From contig CAHJWV010000041.1 in assembly GCA_903643055.1 (NCBI GenBank), positions 1-5,707 of the forward strand: a stretch of DNA of 5,707 nucleotides, given 5' to 3'. The position numbers and the translations under genes were made by a program. Below are positions 1-5,707 of the stretch, piece after piece. The stretch comes from Burkholderiales bacterium. GTDB lineage: Bacteria > Pseudomonadota > Gammaproteobacteria > Burkholderiales > Burkholderiaceae. The notes below the pieces were generated by a model. It ran no database searches, had not been told where the DNA came from, and saw nothing but the letters and a program-made list of their open reading frames with translations. Each line of letters begins with the position of its first letter. The first letter of the stretch is position 1.

Positions 1-1998
1 ATTTGCAAGCACCATGAGATGGGGCAAGGCAGCACCACCGGCTTGGCCACCTTGGTGGCCGACGAGCTGGACGCCGACTGGTCGCTGGTGCGCACCGAAT
101 ACGCGCCCGCCAACCCCAAGCTCTACAACAACCTGGCGTTCGGTGACGTTCAAGGCACCGGCGGCTCGTCGTCGATCGCCAACTCGTTCTTGCAGATGCG
201 CGCCGCTGGCGCCACCGCACGCGCGATGCTGGTGGCCGCGGCCGCAGAATCTTGGCGCGTACCGGCCAGCGAAATCACGACCTCGAAGAACGTGCTGAGC
301 CACGCCTCGGGCCGCCACGCCAGCTATGGTGAGATGGCCGAGGCCGCAAGCCGCCAGGCGGTGCCGGCCAACGCCCCGCTGAAAACCCCGGCGCAATATG
401 CGCTGATCGGCAAAGAGCACAGCACGCCTCGCGTCGACTCCGCATCGAAATGCGATGGCAGCGCGGTCTACACCATCGACGTGAAGCTGCCGGGCCTGCT
501 GACCGCGGTGATCGCCTGGCCGCCGTCCTTCGGCGCCAAGCTGGTGTCTTTCGATGCCAGCCGCGCCAAGCTGATCAAGGGCGTGACCGATGTCGTGCAG
601 GTGCCCGAAGGCGTGGCCGTGGTCGCGACCGGCACCTGGGCCGCACTTGAAGGCCGCCGCGCACTCAGCGTGGTATGGGACGAGACATCGAGCACCGGTC
701 TCGACACCGAGCGGCTGTTGACACAGTACAAGGCCCAGTCCACCCAGCCCGGCGCGCCGTTCGCCAAGCCGCAGGCGGCATCCGCAGAGGCAGCGGCCGG
801 CGGGCGCACCAAGAGTGTCGAAGCGGTGTTCGAATTCCCGTTTCTGGCCCATGCCCCGATGGAGCCGATGAACTGCGTGGCCTGGCTGCACGACGGCCTG
901 CTCGAAACCTGGGCCGGCCACCAGTTCCACAGCTTCGATCTGCCGCAGGCCGCCCAGGCTGCCGGCCTGCCGCCGGAGAAGGTCAAGCTGCATACGCTCA
1001 TCTCGGGCGGCAGCTTCGGCCGACGCGCCAATGCGTGGAGCGACTACACCGTGGCCGCCGTCCACGTGGCCAAGGCGATCGACGGCCGTGCGCCGGTCAA
1101 GCTGCAATACACCCGTGAAGACGACATGGGCGCCGGGATGTACCGGCCGATGTTCGTGCATGCAGTGAAGGCCTCGGTCGACACCAAAGGCCGCATTGCC
1201 AGCTGGGATCACACCGTCGTCGGCCAGTCGATCATGGCCGGCACCCCAATGGCCGCGACCATCAAGAACGGCATCGACAACACCTCGGTCGAAGGCGTGA
1301 GCGAGTCGATCTACGAGCTGCCGATGATGGCGGGCTCGCTCCATTCACCGACGCTCGGCGTCAGGCCGCTGTGGTGGCGCTCGGTCGGCCACACCCACAC
1401 CGCTTATGTGATGGAGACGATGATCGACGCGCTGGCCCAGGCCGCGGGGCAAGACCCGCTGGCCTTCCGGCTCTCGCTGCTTGGCCGCAGCGAACGCGCC
1501 GCAGCGGTACTGAAACTCGCGGCACAGAAGGCGAACTGGGGCCAGGCCCAGCGCAAAGGCCTGGCCCAGGGGCTGGCGGTGCACCATTCGTTCGGCTCTT
1601 ACGTCGCGCAGGTCGCCGACGTGTCACTGCGCAACGGCAAGGTCCATGTCGAACGCGTGGTCTGCGCCGTCGATTGCGGCGTAGCCGTCAACCCCGACGT
1701 GATCCGCGCGCAGATGGAAGGCTGCATCGGTTTCGCACTCGGCGCGCTGCTGTACAGCGAGATCGAGCTGAAAAACGGCCGCGCGGTGCAGCGCAACTTC
1801 GACAGCTACAAGGCCTTGCGCATCTACGAGATGCCGAAGGTCGAGGTGCACATCGTCAACAGCATTGCCTCGCCCACCGGCGTCGGCGAACCTGGCGTGC
1901 CGCCACTGGCACCGGCGGTGGCCAATGCGCTGGCCAAACTCACCGGCAAGCGCATTCACCGCCTGCCGTTGGCGCGATCGGGGTTGACGGAAGCTTGA
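1..1998 (+). CDS. Molybdopterin-binding subunit of an IorB-type aldehyde/isoquinoline oxidoreductase, 5'-truncated
   Basis: This is the large, molybdenum-cofactor-binding subunit of a xanthine dehydrogenase-superfamily hydroxylase of the isoquinoline 1-oxidoreductase beta (IorB) type. Such enzymes hydroxylate aldehydes or N-heterocycles and pass electrons to a small 2Fe-2S subunit (IorA type). The reading frame is open from base 1 and the conserved EMGQG motif begins at visible residue 6, so the Met at position 19 is internal and the gene starts upstream. I estimate 70-100 residues are missing, probably including the Tat signal usual in this family. Visible family motifs are AHAPMEPMN (residues 283-291), GGSFGRR (336-342), [14 protein letters not shown] shortly after, [15 protein letters not shown], and GVGEPGVPP near the C-terminus. 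In the last, Glu630 (codon 1888-1890) matches the catalytic glutamate of the superfamily. The C-terminus is complete and no frame break is seen. The substrate cannot be read from sequence, and a small subunit, if any, must lie outside the window. Confidence 0.93.
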   Translation: MCKHHEMGQGSTTGLATLVADELDADWSLVRTEYAPANPKLYNNLAFGDVQGTGGSSSIANSFLQMRAAGATARAMLVAAAAESWRVPASEITTSKNVLSHASGRHASYGEMAEAASRQAVPANAPLKTPAQYALIGKEHSTPRVDSASKCDGSAVYTIDVKLPGLLTAVIAWPPSFGAKLVSFDASRAKLIKGVTDVVQVPEGVAVVATGTWAALEGRRALSVVWDETSSTGLDTERLLTQYKAQSTQPGAPFAKPQAASAEAAAGGRTKSVEAVFEFPFLAHAPMEPMNCVAWLHDGLLETWAGHQFHSFDLPQAAQAAGLPPEKVKLHTLISGGSFGRRANAWSDYTVAAVHVAKAIDGRAPVKLQYTREDDMGAGMYRPMFVHAVKASVDTKGRIASWDHTVVGQSIMAGTPMAATIKNGIDNTSVEGVSESIYELPMMAGSLHSPTLGVRPLWWRSVGHTHTAYVMETMIDALAQAAGQDPLAFRLSLLGRSERAAAVLKLAAQKANWGQAQRKGLAQGLAVHHSFGSYVAQVADVSLRNGKVHVERVVCAVDCGVAVNPDVIRAQMEGCIGFALGALLYSEIELKNGRAVQRNFDSYKALRIYEMPKVEVHIVNSIASPTGVGEPGVPPLAPAVANALAKLTGKRIHRLPLARSGLTEA

Positions 1999-2097
1999 TG
2001 GCTTGAGCGCAGGGGCCAACCACGAGAAGGAGCTGAAGCGGGCGGGCAATCAGGCTGGCAATTGAGCGGAAAGCACCGCTATCGCAAGCCAACCGCC

Positions 2098-2128
2098 TGA
2101 ACGCAGCCGCCCTGCCAGGCTGCGTTCA
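2098..2128. terminator. Inverted repeat between convergent genes, candidate bidirectional terminator
   Basis: An 11-bp perfect inverted repeat has arms TGAACGCAGCC (2098-2108) and GGCTGCGTTCA (2118-2128) around a 9-nt loop. It lies 99 bp after the oxidoreductase stop and about 28 bp beyond the acetyltransferase stop on the other strand, which is where a shared terminator would sit. Neither strand has a T-run right after the stem, so it is not a textbook Rho-independent terminator. It may act with Rho or as a 3'-end stabilising hairpin. The rest of the 1999-2156 gap shows no gene. Confidence 0.5.
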
Positions 2129-2156
2129 CCTTATCGGTTAGCCGATGAACCCGCGC

Positions 2157-2612
2157 TCAGCTTGTCAACGCGAACTGATAGACGAAGAACTGCTCGTCGC
2201 GCTTCCAGCCCGCGCCTTCATAGACCGACTGCGCGGTGAGATTGGTCGTCGCCGTCGACAACATCAGGCGCACGGCACCGACAGCGCGGCCATGCGCCAC
2301 CGCCGCCTCCAGCAGCTGCCGCCCCACGCCGCCCTGGCGCGCAGCAGCGTCCACATAGAGGTCGTTGAGCACGAACACCCGCGCCAGCGACACCGACGAA
2401 AAACTCGGATACAGCTGCGTGAAGCCCACCGGCTTGCCGCCCTGGTGCGCGATGAACACCACTGACTCGCCATGATCAAAACGCGCCAGCAAAAAGGCCC
2501 GCGCGGCCGCCAGGTCGCTGGCGCGGCCATAGAACTGGCGATAGCCGTCAAACAGCGACGCGAGTTCGTCGAGGTCAGCCAGGCTTGCTTGGCGAATGGT
2601 CAGAGTGGTCAT
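2157..2612 (-). CDS. GNAT-family N-acetyltransferase
   Basis: The product is a 151-residue single-domain GNAT acetyltransferase, expected to be cytoplasmic and to move an acetyl group from acetyl-CoA to an amine. The N-terminus (TIRQASLADLDELASLF) is the usual first strand and helix. Residues 83-88 (NDLYVD) form the strand leading into motif A. R92-x-x-G95-x-G97 is the acetyl-CoA pyrophosphate-binding loop, followed by the helix QLLEAAVAHGR. The C-terminal part contains N-x-x-A-x-x-x-Y-E-x-x-G-W, the normal end of the fold. Length is typical. The ATG at 2612 has no clear Shine-Dalgarno, but no better in-frame start is seen. It lies 80 bp downstream of the DUF799 lipoprotein gene on the same strand, so it may be read through from that operon. 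The substrate is unknown: small-molecule, antibiotic or protein acetylation are all possible. Confidence 0.9.
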   Translation of the reverse strand: MTTLTIRQASLADLDELASLFDGYRQFYGRASDLAAARAFLLARFDHGESVVFIAHQGGKPVGFTQLYPSFSSVSLARVFVLNDLYVDAAARQGGVGRQLLEAAVAHGRAVGAVRLMLSTATTNLTAQSVYEGAGWKRDEQFFVYQFALTS

Positions 2613-2692
2613 GGGTCGGGTGAAGGTTGTCGGCGATCAGGCAAGGTCAATACGAAGGTTCATTCGGCGCGGGCCAGCAGGCCACCCCGCCC

Positions 2693-3355
2693 TCAGGGCA
2701 CCGACGCCGCCTTGCCGTAGTTCGGTGATCGCGGCCCCGGCAGCACGCCATTGGGTCGCGTACCCAGCAGGCGGCTGCCGGCTGTGCCTGCGTACTTGTA
2801 AGCCGCATCAGTGGCCGTGTGGATGATCTGGGTGGCCACGGCTTGCACCAGCGCGCCCAACAAACCTGCCTGGTTCCGCTGCTGTTCTGTGGATGAGGCC
2901 TGCGCCGTGCCTTCCCACAACAAGATACCGGTCCGCAGGTCGACGATGCGCGCATCGGCCTCCACCACCGTCTCGCTGCTCAGCACGGCGAAGCTGGTGC
3001 CGTAACGCTTGACCTTGATGTAGACCGCCGCATCGGCGCCGAAGTAATCGCGCAGCTTGTCGAAGCCGATGGCCTGCGCGTCAGTGGCCGTGTCGACGCC
3101 GTTCTGACGCAGCGTTTCGTCCACCAAGGTGACGGGTAGGACGTAGTAACCGGCTTCGGCCAACGGGAGCGTGGCATGCGCCCACAGCGACGGCGTCGCC
3201 TTCACGTCGGGCGAATCGTTGATGGGCGGCAGCACCAGCAAGGTTGCGGGCTTAGCCTGGTTGAAAGCGGTGTAGTCGTAAGGCTGCGGTCGCGTGGCGC
3301 AGCCGCCTAGCAGCAGGCCGAAAGCCGCTACGGTCAGTGTGATGCGAGTGTTCAT
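2693..3355 (-). CDS. DUF799 (GNA1162-like) outer-membrane lipoprotein
   Basis: The product is a 220-residue putative lipoprotein of the DUF799 family, whose best-known member is Neisseria meningitidis GNA1162 (recalled, not searched). The signal peptide has R4, a hydrophobic core, and lipobox L16-G-G-C19. Ala at +2 predicts outer-membrane sorting. The mature part carries LLVLPPINDSPDVKA (residues 39-53), LPLAEAGYYVLPV (63-75), GADAAVYIKVKRYGT (106-120) and a strand-rich stretch ending DLRTGILLWEGTA. The C-terminal PGPRSPNYGK (206-215) matches the end I recall for this family. I chose the ATG at 3355, whose A is also the last base of the DUF4810 stop (TGATG). A TTG one codon earlier is possible but less likely. 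It is the third gene of a CsgG-DUF4810-DUF799 cassette, and with no good Shine-Dalgarno its translation probably depends on coupling. The biochemical role is unknown. Confidence 0.9.
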   Translation of the reverse strand: MNTRITLTVAAFGLLLGGCATRPQPYDYTAFNQAKPATLLVLPPINDSPDVKATPSLWAHATLPLAEAGYYVLPVTLVDETLRQNGVDTATDAQAIGFDKLRDYFGADAAVYIKVKRYGTSFAVLSSETVVEADARIVDLRTGILLWEGTAQASSTEQQRNQAGLLGALVQAVATQIIHTATDAAYKYAGTAGSRLLGTRPNGVLPGPRSPNYGKAASVP

Positions 3356-3753
3356 CAAGCAGGTTTGTCCGTCTTGCTGGCCGGGGCCGGCGAGTCCAGC
3401 CGCTTGAGCAGCTGGTCCATGTAAGGCGTGGATTCGGGGAACGCCGTTTTTTCAGCGGTCCACAGTTCCTGGGCGCGCTGCGGGTTGCCCGCGCCGAGGT
3501 ACAGCATTCCCAGATGCGCGCGGTAGCCCGGCGGCAGCGCCCAATGTTTTGCACTAACCTTTTCAGCATGAGCTTCCAGCGTGCGGATCTGCTCATCGGG
3601 ACTCGCACCCTCGCGCAGCAGCGTGCTGTACTGCTGCTGCGGAAAGGCACCCCATTGGTACAGCGGCCTGGCCTTGTGAGCACAACCCACCAGCACCAAC
3701 AGGCCAGAAGCCAGGGCAACGCCCGCGGCAAGACGTGTAGCAGAGCGCCGCAT
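3355..3753 (-). CDS. DUF4810 small lipoprotein
   Basis: The product is a 132-residue lipoprotein that I assign to the DUF4810 family from its partner genes and the sequence after the lipid site. The signal peptide has R2, R3 and R7, a hydrophobic core at residues 8-22, and lipobox L21-V-G-C24. Ala at +2 predicts the outer membrane. The mature protein begins with LYQWGAFPQQQY (31-42), characteristic of the family. It is then largely helical, with a TPR-like helix pair around residues 52-104 (LGMLYLGAGNPQRAQELW at 81-98) and a polar Pro/Lys tail. The start is the ATG at 3753, which overlaps the CsgG-family stop by one base (TGATG). A GTG four codons upstream would give a longer, poorer signal peptide. 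It is the middle gene of the cassette, and a scaffold or chaperone role for the CsgG-like partner is inference only. Confidence 0.87.
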   Translation of the reverse strand: MRRSATRLAAGVALASGLLVLVGCAHKARPLYQWGAFPQQQYSTLLREGASPDEQIRTLEAHAEKVSAKHWALPPGYRAHLGMLYLGAGNPQRAQELWTAEKTAFPESTPYMDQLLKRLDSPAPASKTDKPA

Positions 3754-4418
3754 CACTTGCCCCACTGGCCAGACTCGCGGCCAGCCACGAGATTGTCGAC
3801 CGCCTCGCGCATGGCCAGGTCCAGCACCTTGCCGTTCAGAGTGGCGTCATAACCTGCTGTGCCACCAAAGCCCAGCACTTCACGGTTGGACAGTTCGTAT
3901 TCGCCCGCGCCCCGAGCCGAGAACACGACTTCGGAGCTCAGCGTATTGACGACATTCAGCGTGATCTTCGCGTAAGCCACTTGCGTCTTCCCGCGGCCCA
4001 AAAGGCCAAACAACTGATGGTCGCCAACTTCCTTGCGGCCGAACTCGGAGATATCACCCGTGATGACATAAGACGCGCCACGGATGGCCTGTGTGGCCCC
4101 TTGGAACTTGGCCTCTTGACTGGCCTCGGCCAGGTTGTCGCGGTCCAGTACCGAGAAGCGCTGCGACTGCTGCAAGTGCGCCACCAGCGTGGTCTTGGCT
4201 TGGCTGCCGAGCCGGTCGACCCCATCAGAGAACACGCCGCGCATGAAGTTGGAGCGGTTGTCGAACTTGCCGACGGACACCGGAATGCGCGTGCCCGAAT
4301 AAGCCGTCGAAGCGGCCTGGGTTTTCTCAACGACGATGCTGCGCGAACTTTCGGTGGCGCAACCGACCAGCGCCGTCGAGACCAACGCGGCGACCAAGTA
4401 TGAGTTCCAACGGCTCAT
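3753..4418 (-). CDS. CsgG/HfaB-family outer-membrane lipoprotein
   Basis: The product is a 221-residue member of the CsgG family, the group containing the curli secretion channel CsgG and the holdfast protein HfaB. The signal peptide ends in lipobox L17-V-G-C20 with Ala at +2, predicting the outer membrane. Residues 45-53 (IPVSVGKFD) and 72-95 (through SQRFSVLDRDNL) fit the nucleotide-binding-like CsgG core. GDISEFGR through KTQVAYAKITLNVVN (121-158) and GAGEYELSNREVLGFGG through AMREAVDNLV (170-211) sit where the two membrane-inserting hairpins of E. coli CsgG lie in my recalled alignment, and both end near a G-x-W (218-219 GQW). It is about 50 residues shorter than E. coli CsgG. The start at 4418 is chosen because GAAGGA lies 6 nt upstream and the signal peptide then has normal length. 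Upstream in-frame starts at 4442 and 4481 would bury it. A pore role is inferred from the family; the cargo is unknown. Confidence 0.9.
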   Translation of the reverse strand: MSRWNSYLVAALVSTALVGCATESSRSIVVEKTQAASTAYSGTRIPVSVGKFDNRSNFMRGVFSDGVDRLGSQAKTTLVAHLQQSQRFSVLDRDNLAEASQEAKFQGATQAIRGASYVITGDISEFGRKEVGDHQLFGLLGRGKTQVAYAKITLNVVNTLSSEVVFSARGAGEYELSNREVLGFGGTAGYDATLNGKVLDLAMREAVDNLVAGRESGQWGK

Positions 4419-4424
4419 GGAAAA

Positions 4425-4430
4425 TCCTTC
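4425..4430 (-). promoter_or_regulatory. Shine-Dalgarno that fixes the CsgG-family start
   Basis: On the - strand, GAAGGA lies 6 nt upstream of the ATG at 4418. It is the strongest ribosome-binding site in the window. It decides between this start and the in-frame starts at 4442 and 4481, which would place 8-21 extra residues before the signal peptide. Confidence 0.8.
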
Positions 4431-4534
4431 AGACGTGTTCATGGGTACTTTTGAGTGGACCAGCAGTCTACGAGAGAACATGCAACGGAAAAGGCGAGCC
4501 GCGTCATACCCCTTGAGGACGACGCCACGGAGTT

Positions 4535-4563
4535 CATATGCGTTCAGCGCCCCTGATCTTCAA
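4535..4563 (-). promoter_or_regulatory. Weak candidate sigma70 promoter for the lipoprotein operon
   Basis: On the - strand, TTGAAG (4563-4558) is followed after 17 nt by CATATG (4540-4535), a 4/6 and 3/6 match to the -35 and -10 consensus. It starts just after the fliR stop. A second option is the hexamer TAGACT (4470-4465), with only a poor -35 in front. The 156-bp gap (4419-4574) is long enough for a promoter and shows no strong terminator after fliR, so read-through is equally possible. Confidence 0.2.
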
Positions 4564-4574
4564 CACCAACCCAC

Positions 4575-5336
4575 CTACTGAAACCGCGCCAGCATCTGCT
4601 CCAGCGCCATCGTGAAGGGCACTTCCATCATCGGCAGGGTCAGCAGCATCGCGACCAAACCCACACCGAGCGTGATCGGGAAGCCGATCGAGAAGATGTT
4701 CATCTGCTGCGAGACGCGTGAGATCACGCCGAGCACCAGGTTGACGAACAGCAGGATTGTCACCATCGGCATCGCGATCCACAGGCCGAGCTTGAAGATC
4801 TCGGCGCCCCAGGTCTGCGGCTGCATTGCGCGCAGGAACGCGAACGGTTCAGTGCTGACCGGAAAGGCCTGGAAGCTTTGCACCAGCGCGGCAATCATCA
4901 GCAGGTGGCCGTTGATGACGATGAAGAGCCAGGCCACCGTGGTGCCGAAGAAGCGGCCGATCGCCGTGCCCTGCCCGCCGGTCGTCGGGTCGAAGAAGCC
5001 GGCGTAGTTCAGGCCCATCTGCAGGCCCGCGAGTTCACCGGCGAACTCGATCGCAGCGAACACGATGCGCGCCGAAAAGCCGAGCGTGATGCCGATCAGC
5101 ACCTGCTGAATGACGGCGAGAAACACCTGCGGGCTGTCGAGCGGAATGACCGGCATCTCTGGCAGCGAGGCCTGCGCGCACACGGTAATCAAAAAAGCCA
5201 ACGCCACCTTGACGCGCATCGGCACGCTGCGCAGCGACAGCACCGGCACACTGGTGAACAGGGCCAGCGCCCGCAGGAACGGCCACAGCAGTGGCGTGAT
5301 CCACGCCAGCAGTTGGGCGTCGTTGAAGGTAAGCAC
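4575..5336 (-). CDS. fliR: Flagellar biosynthetic protein FliR
   Basis: FliR is an integral inner-membrane component of the flagellar type III export gate, which it forms with FliP and FliQ at the base of the rod. The 253-residue product has normal family length. It is very hydrophobic, with about six membrane segments at roughly residues 10-30, 41-60, 71-98, 128-155, 180-206 and 213-238. Recognisable conserved stretches are LSLRSVPMRVKVALA (33-47), GLQMGLNYAGFFDP (104-117) and NIFSIGFPITLGVG (213-226). The start codon is GTG at 5336. Its N-terminus (MLTFNDAQLLAWITPLLWPFLR) lines up with the N-terminus I recall for E. coli FliR, supporting that choice. A weak GAAG lies 5 nt upstream. It follows fliQ by 72 bp in the same direction, the standard flagellar order. 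Confidence 0.97.
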   Translation of the reverse strand: MLTFNDAQLLAWITPLLWPFLRALALFTSVPVLSLRSVPMRVKVALAFLITVCAQASLPEMPVIPLDSPQVFLAVIQQVLIGITLGFSARIVFAAIEFAGELAGLQMGLNYAGFFDPTTGGQGTAIGRFFGTTVAWLFIVINGHLLMIAALVQSFQAFPVSTEPFAFLRAMQPQTWGAEIFKLGLWIAMPMVTILLFVNLVLGVISRVSQQMNIFSIGFPITLGVGLVAMLLTLPMMEVPFTMALEQMLARFQ

Positions 5337-5359
5337 GGTGGCTTCAGTTCAAGTTCGGG

Positions 5360-5396
5360 CCGGGTTCAGGTCAGGCGTCAGATCCACACCGGGTTC
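5360..5396 (-). repeat. 8-bp direct repeat in the fliQ-fliR gap
   Basis: The 8-mer GAACCCGG (read on the - strand) occurs at 5396-5389 and again at 5367-5360, 29 bp apart, inside the 72-bp non-coding gap between fliQ and fliR. No protein-binding role is recognised. In GC-rich DNA an 8-mer repeat can arise by chance. Confidence 0.4.
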
Positions 5397-5408
5397 GCAG
5401 AGATAAGG

Positions 5409-5678
5409 CTAGCCGACGGCGCTCGGAATCGAGCTGAGCATGCGTTGCAGGTACTCGACCAGCGTGGTCAGCATCCACGGGCCGGCGAAGGCCAGCACGG
5501 CCACGGCGGCGATGATCTTCGGCACAAACGACAGCGTGGCTTCATGGATCTGTGTCGCCGCCTGGAAAATGCTGACCAGCAAGCCCACGCCGAGCACGAC
5601 CAGCAGCACCGGCGCCGACACCATCAGCAGCAGATAGAGGCCTTGCTGACCGACGGTGAAGACTTGTTGGGAATCCAT
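5409..5678 (-). CDS. fliQ: Flagellar biosynthetic protein FliQ
   Basis: FliQ is a small inner-membrane subunit of the flagellar type III export gate, present in several copies around FliP and FliR. The 89-residue product has the exact size and plan of the family. A short N-terminus is followed by a first hydrophobic helix at about 15-39, then the conserved loop FQAATQIHEATLSFVPKI (38-55), and a second hydrophobic helix at about 56-76. The ATG at 5678 has only a weak purine-rich stretch (AGAGAG) upstream. fliP would be expected just beyond the right edge of the window (upstream on this strand), but only 29 bases remain, with no coding signal I can assign. The virulence-type homologue (SctS) is less likely, because FliR next to it is clearly of the flagellar type. 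Confidence 0.97.
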   Translation of the reverse strand: MDSQQVFTVGQQGLYLLLMVSAPVLLVVLGVGLLVSIFQAATQIHEATLSFVPKIIAAVAVLAFAGPWMLTTLVEYLQRMLSSIPSAVG

Positions 5679-5707
5679 GTGGTTGTCTCTCTGGGGTCGG
5701 CAACGGG

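Noticed and set aside
468..1031. Long open frame on the - strand (187 codons) opposite the oxidoreductase
   Set aside because: It lies wholly inside a clearly conserved gene on the other strand, has low-complexity Ser/Ala/Pro-rich composition and no recognisable domain. Such antisense frames are common in GC-rich DNA.
1371..2006. Long + strand frame (211 codons) overlapping the oxidoreductase
   Set aside because: The translation is dominated by Arg, Ala and Gly and overlaps the IorB-type frame in another phase, whose conserved motifs show which frame is real.
1624..2049. Open frame on the - strand covering the oxidoreductase 3' end and part of the gap
   Set aside because: It has no ribosome site or family resemblance, and most of it is antisense to conserved codons.
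2133..2146. Small hairpin ATCGG-TTAG-CCGAT near the acetyltransferase stop
   Set aside because: The stem is only 5 bp with no T-run; it is too weak to call as a terminator on its own beside the 11-bp repeat.
3627..3641. Run of CTG/CAG triplets in the DUF4810 gene
   Set aside because: It encodes only three consecutive Gln residues in a conserved part of the protein; it is not a true microsatellite.
3754..3765. GTG start at 3765 for the DUF4810 gene
   Set aside because: It has no Shine-Dalgarno in front and adds four residues before a good signal peptide, while the ATG at 3753 gives the TGATG overlap seen again at the next junction.
4501..4525. GCGTC/GACGC inverted repeat in the gap after fliR
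   Set aside because: The arms are 5 bp with a 15-nt spacer, expected by chance in this base composition; not a convincing operator or terminator.

Overview
The window looks like chromosomal DNA from a motile, GC-rich Gram-negative bacterium, most likely a betaproteobacterium of the order Burkholderiales. The reasons are high-GC coding with strong G/C preference at third codon positions, flagellar FliQ and FliR proteins, an IorB-type molybdenum hydroxylase subunit, and three lipoprotein genes of a set known from Neisseria and other proteobacteria. The taxonomic call is inference from protein style, because no rRNA or other marker gene is present.

Layout: on the + strand, positions 1-1998 hold the 3' part of a molybdopterin-binding oxidoreductase subunit that enters the window already open. 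A short intergenic stretch (1999-2156) with an 11-bp perfect inverted repeat separates it from a convergent block. Everything from 2157 to 5678 is on the - strand. In transcription order it reads fliQ, fliR, a CsgG-family lipoprotein, a DUF4810 lipoprotein, a DUF799 (GNA1162-like) lipoprotein, and a small GNAT acetyltransferase.

How the genes relate: fliQ and fliR are the tail of a flagellar type III export operon and encode inner-membrane parts of the export gate. The three lipoprotein genes form a tight cassette in which each stop codon shares a base with the next start (TGATG twice). All three products have a clear lipobox with Ala after the Cys, so all are predicted to reach the outer membrane. 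A strong Shine-Dalgarno occurs only before the first gene. This suggests one co-translated outer-membrane assembly, possibly a CsgG-like pore with two accessory lipoproteins. Its function is not established, and no curli genes are visible. The GNAT gene follows 80 bp later and may be an unrelated passenger.

The most interesting item is the CsgG/DUF4810/DUF799 cassette lying directly downstream of flagellar export genes. I see no CRISPR array, RNA gene, insertion sequence, attachment site or sign of recent transfer. All coding regions appear intact apart from the truncation at the left edge.
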